DNA from: Deltaproteobacteria bacterium
GTDB taxonomy: Bacteria; Desulfobacterota; Binatia; Binatales; Binataceae
Reading direction: 5' to 3'
DNA: 7,477 nucleotides
Assembly (NCBI GenBank): GCA_021799555.1
Contig: JAJZAG010000188.1
Location: 1 to 7,477 of the forward strand
Shown: piece by piece, positions 5,891 through 7,477 of the stretch
Position numbering within the stretch: position 1 is the first letter of the stretch
How the letters are laid out: every line of letters begins with the position of its first letter
Made by a program: the position numbers and the translations under genes
Notes under the pieces: model-generated
Seen by the model: only the letters and a program-made list of their open reading frames with translations
Told to the model about the DNA's origin: nothing
Database searches by the model: none

Positions 5891-6646
5891 ATGGCCTATG
5901 ACATCCATCCGTTGTCGTTCGGAGAGGTGCTGGACCGCGGCTTTAGGGTCCTGCGCGACCATTTAGTCCTATTGGCGGGAATCGCGGCGGTCGTGCTGAT
6001 GCCGTTTGGCGTGCTGCAGGCGCTTGCTCAATCTTCGAGCAAGGCTTTCGGGACGCTTGCGGCTATCTTTCTGCTGCTGGGAGCGCCAGTGCTGCAGGCC
6101 GCACTAACCGTGGCGATTGCCAATGTATATCTCGGCAAGCCGGTCAGCATCGAGGACGCGTACCGTTCCGCCATCAAGATACTTGTCCCACTTGTTGGCA
6201 CATATCTGGTCCTATATGTCCTGCTCACGCTGGCATTCATATGTTTGATTATTCCCGGAATCTACCTGATGAATTGCTGGGTGTTTGCCGGCCAGGTGAT
6301 GATTATCGAACAGCGCTTTGGCATGGATTCGATGCGCCGGAGCCGAGCGCTGATTAAGGGCGCGTGGTGGGCAACTTTCGGGATCACGCTCGCCGCTGCG
6401 GTTATCTCAGAGGCGCCGACGATGGCGCTGGCGGCGATCTGGTCATTTATTCCGTTCTTTGGCCCTATTCTATCCGCGGCTACGCGGTCGGTTACCTCGA
6501 CCTATGCCGCCATCGTTATAGTGATTTACTATTTCGACCGGCGATGCAGGGTCGAGAATTTCGATTTGCAATATTTAGCCGAACAGATTCGTTCGGACGC
6601 GCGAAAAGAATCGGCTGCGTCCGCTGAGGGTTCCATCGTTGCCTGA
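5891..6646 (+). CDS. polytopic membrane protein (GPDPase-membrane-domain-like)
   Basis: A 251-residue inner-membrane protein with about six hydrophobic segments, roughly 24-46, 53-79, 98-122, 125-139, 160-182 and 184-215 (the last may be two). The N-terminal amphipathic stretch SFGEVLDRGFRVLRDHLVLL (9-28), the IIPGIYLMNCWVFA (120-133) segment, the loop MDSMRRSRALIKGAWW (145-160), and the tail YYFDRRCRVENFDLQYL (213-229) match the family related to the membrane domain of glycerophosphoryl diester phosphodiesterases and similar DUFs, in which no phosphodiesterase catalytic domain is present. Function unknown; these proteins often precede DUF4129 genes. ATG at 5891 has GGAGA 8 nt upstream; a TTG at 5888 is less likely. 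The stop overlaps the next gene by 8 nt, indicating an operon. Confidence 0.85.
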   Translation: MAYDIHPLSFGEVLDRGFRVLRDHLVLLAGIAAVVLMPFGVLQALAQSSSKAFGTLAAIFLLLGAPVLQAALTVAIANVYLGKPVSIEDAYRSAIKILVPLVGTYLVLYVLLTLAFICLIIPGIYLMNCWVFAGQVMIIEQRFGMDSMRRSRALIKGAWWATFGITLAAAVISEAPTMALAAIWSFIPFFGPILSAATRSVTSTYAAIVIVIYYFDRRCRVENFDLQYLAEQIRSDARKESAASAEGSIVA

Positions 6647-7235
6647 TCTTTCGGATCCCGCTGTTTTGAAGCTCGCGCACAAGGTTCTCGCGCGTCCGGA
6701 ATACTCCGGCCTGGCAAAACCGGACACGATAGCCGACTGGGAGCGCAGGATTATCGAATGGCTGCTTAAATTGCAGTTTCTTCACGACCGCAAGCCTGTC
6801 GTGTATTGGCTGATCTTCGCCGCCGTGGTCGCTGTCGCCGTCGCGCTGTTCGCGCATCTGGCGTGGACGGTATGGATTGCAACCCACACCGCTGCACCTG
6901 CCGAGAGCCGTATTGAGGTTGCGGCACCGCCCAATCTTGCCGCTGACGCGGCCCGATTTGCGGCTGAAGGCCATTATCTTGACGCGGCGCATCGCCTGAT
7001 GCTGGCGAGCTTTCGCGCGTTGGCGGAACGATCGGTGATCGAGTTGCGGCCGGATCGGTCGAATCGATGGATTCGCAACGCTCTGCGAAAATCCGCTCTG
7101 GATCGCGACATTGCAGCCGAGCTTGACGATTTGGTCGAGCGCACCGAGCGACGATGGTTTGGCGACCGCACGAATGATCCCGCGATATATGAGCAGTGGC
7201 GCACGGCGTTTACGCGGCTGTCGTCCGCGAGGTGA
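6639..7235 (+). CDS. DUF4129-type membrane-anchored protein
   Basis: A 198-residue protein with one clear membrane segment (about 55-81) after a cytoplasmic-looking N-terminus rich in charged residues (LARPEYSGLAKPDTIADWER, 17-36). The C-terminal part fits the DUF4129 pattern: FAAEGHYLDAAHRLMLASFR (107-126), then ALAERSVIEL (127-136), RSNRWIRNAL (140-149) and VERTERRWFGDR (166-177). The same C-terminal domain follows the transglutaminase domain in some bacterial proteins; alone it is of unknown function. The start is TTG at 6639, supported by GAGGG (6626-6630) 8 nt upstream and by the 8-nt overlap with the preceding stop; no ATG or GTG lies in the first 50 codons. The stop is followed almost at once by the next gene, so translation is likely coupled. 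Confidence 0.82.
   Translation: MPDLSDPAVLKLAHKVLARPEYSGLAKPDTIADWERRIIEWLLKLQFLHDRKPVVYWLIFAAVVAVAVALFAHLAWTVWIATHTAAPAESRIEVAAPPNLAADAARFAAEGHYLDAAHRLMLASFRALAERSVIELRPDRSNRWIRNALRKSALDRDIAAELDDLVERTERRWFGDRTNDPAIYEQWRTAFTRLSSAR
7229..7235 (+). promoter_or_regulatory. ribosome binding site overlapping the DUF4129 stop
   Basis: GAGGTGA includes the stop codon of the upstream gene and places its GAGG core 5 nt before GTG at 7238. An in-frame GTG at 7232 would give a GTGA start/stop overlap but has no ribosome binding site, so 7238 is preferred. Confidence 0.45.
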
Positions 7236-7237
7236 GC

Positions 7238-7477
7238 GTGACGCGCACCGGGATTGTTGCGCTGCTCGTGCTGCTCGCGGTGCTGCTCGCGATTGATTTG
7301 TGGCTCGCGCCGAATCTCGCGCTCGAGCACTCCGCGACCAGCTTCGGTGTCGGCCGATCAGGCTACAAGGCCGCCTTCGACCTGTTTGACGGGTTGGGAT
7401 TTCACCCATATCGGGACTATCTGCCTCCAGTGGCTCGAGCCGAATTGCCGCTGAACCTCGCCACGCGATGGTTTGTC
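7238..7477 (+). CDS. DUF4350-like membrane-anchored protein (5' part only)
   Basis: An open frame of 80 codons runs to the window edge with no stop. It begins with a single leucine/valine/alanine-rich membrane segment (about residues 5-23) that can act as a signal anchor, followed by SATSFGVGRSGYKAAFDLFD (32-51) and GLGFHPYRDYLPP (52-64). This pattern, a TM segment and then a region in which a conserved Gly-Tyr-Lys/Gly-Ala-type motif precedes a leucine-rich helix and a Gly, resembles the start of DUF4350 proteins. That assignment rests on partial sequence and on its position behind a DUF4129 gene. Full-length relatives are several hundred residues, so most of the gene lies outside. It is presumably in one transcript with the two genes upstream. 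Confidence 0.65.
   Translation, partial: MTRTGIVALLVLLAVLLAIDLWLAPNLALEHSATSFGVGRSGYKAAFDLFDGLGFHPYRDYLPPVARAELPLNLATRWFV

Noticed and set aside
6246..6258. Palindrome ATTCCCGGAAT
   Set aside because: It lies in the conserved IIPGI coding segment of the membrane protein and is explained by codon choice.
6516..7409. 297-residue minus-strand open frame under the membrane operon
   Set aside because: The translation is Arg-rich low-complexity sequence without domains, while the plus strand encodes three recognisable proteins with linked translation signals.

Overview
This 7.5 kb window is high-GC bacterial chromosome (estimated by eye at a little over 60% G+C) with strong G/C preference at third codon positions and a conspicuous excess of the word GCGATCG. 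It holds no rRNA, tRNA, CRISPR array, insertion sequence or phage gene. The gene content (SnoaL/NTF2-fold enzymes, a hotdog-fold protein, a family III CoA-transferase, an atypical SDR, a BaiN-type flavoprotein) resembles environmental, soil-type Proteobacteria or former Deltaproteobacteria such as Binatota. That placement is inference from gene content and composition only.

Layout. At the left edge a SnoaL-like gene runs leftward off the window (1-387, minus) behind a good sigma70-type promoter. Divergent from it is a complete HI0933/BaiN-family FAD oxidoreductase (511-1701, plus). That gene converges on a predicted hotdog-fold protein (1776-2645, minus), with a small hairpin between the two stops. 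The hotdog gene is divergent from a 483-residue CoA-transferase family III protein (2786-4237, plus); the 140-bp spacer carries a perfect 7-bp inverted repeat and promoter-like sequences. Then, all on plus, come a small unassigned ORF with an excellent ribosome binding site (4337-4588), an SDR-fold protein lacking most of the catalytic tetrad (4605-5390), and a second NTF2/SnoaL-like protein (5439-5837). The right end is the start of a membrane-protein operon: a polytopic membrane protein (5891-6646), a DUF4129-type protein (6639-7235) and the beginning of a DUF4350-like protein (7238 to the edge).

How the genes may work together. The middle block (hotdog protein, CoA-transferase, SDR, NTF2-like) looks like an accessory acyl-CoA or hydrophobic-substrate metabolism neighbourhood; no substrate can be read from the sequence. 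The right-hand operon matches the order often seen next to MoxR AAA+ ATPase and DUF58 genes, which I expect just beyond the window.

The points most worth a second look are the apparently permuted architecture of the CoA-transferase, its possibly leaderless GTG start, the SDR with three of four catalytic residues replaced, and the small orphan ORF. I found no convincing evidence of a wholly new system; most of the window is ordinary metabolic chromosome.
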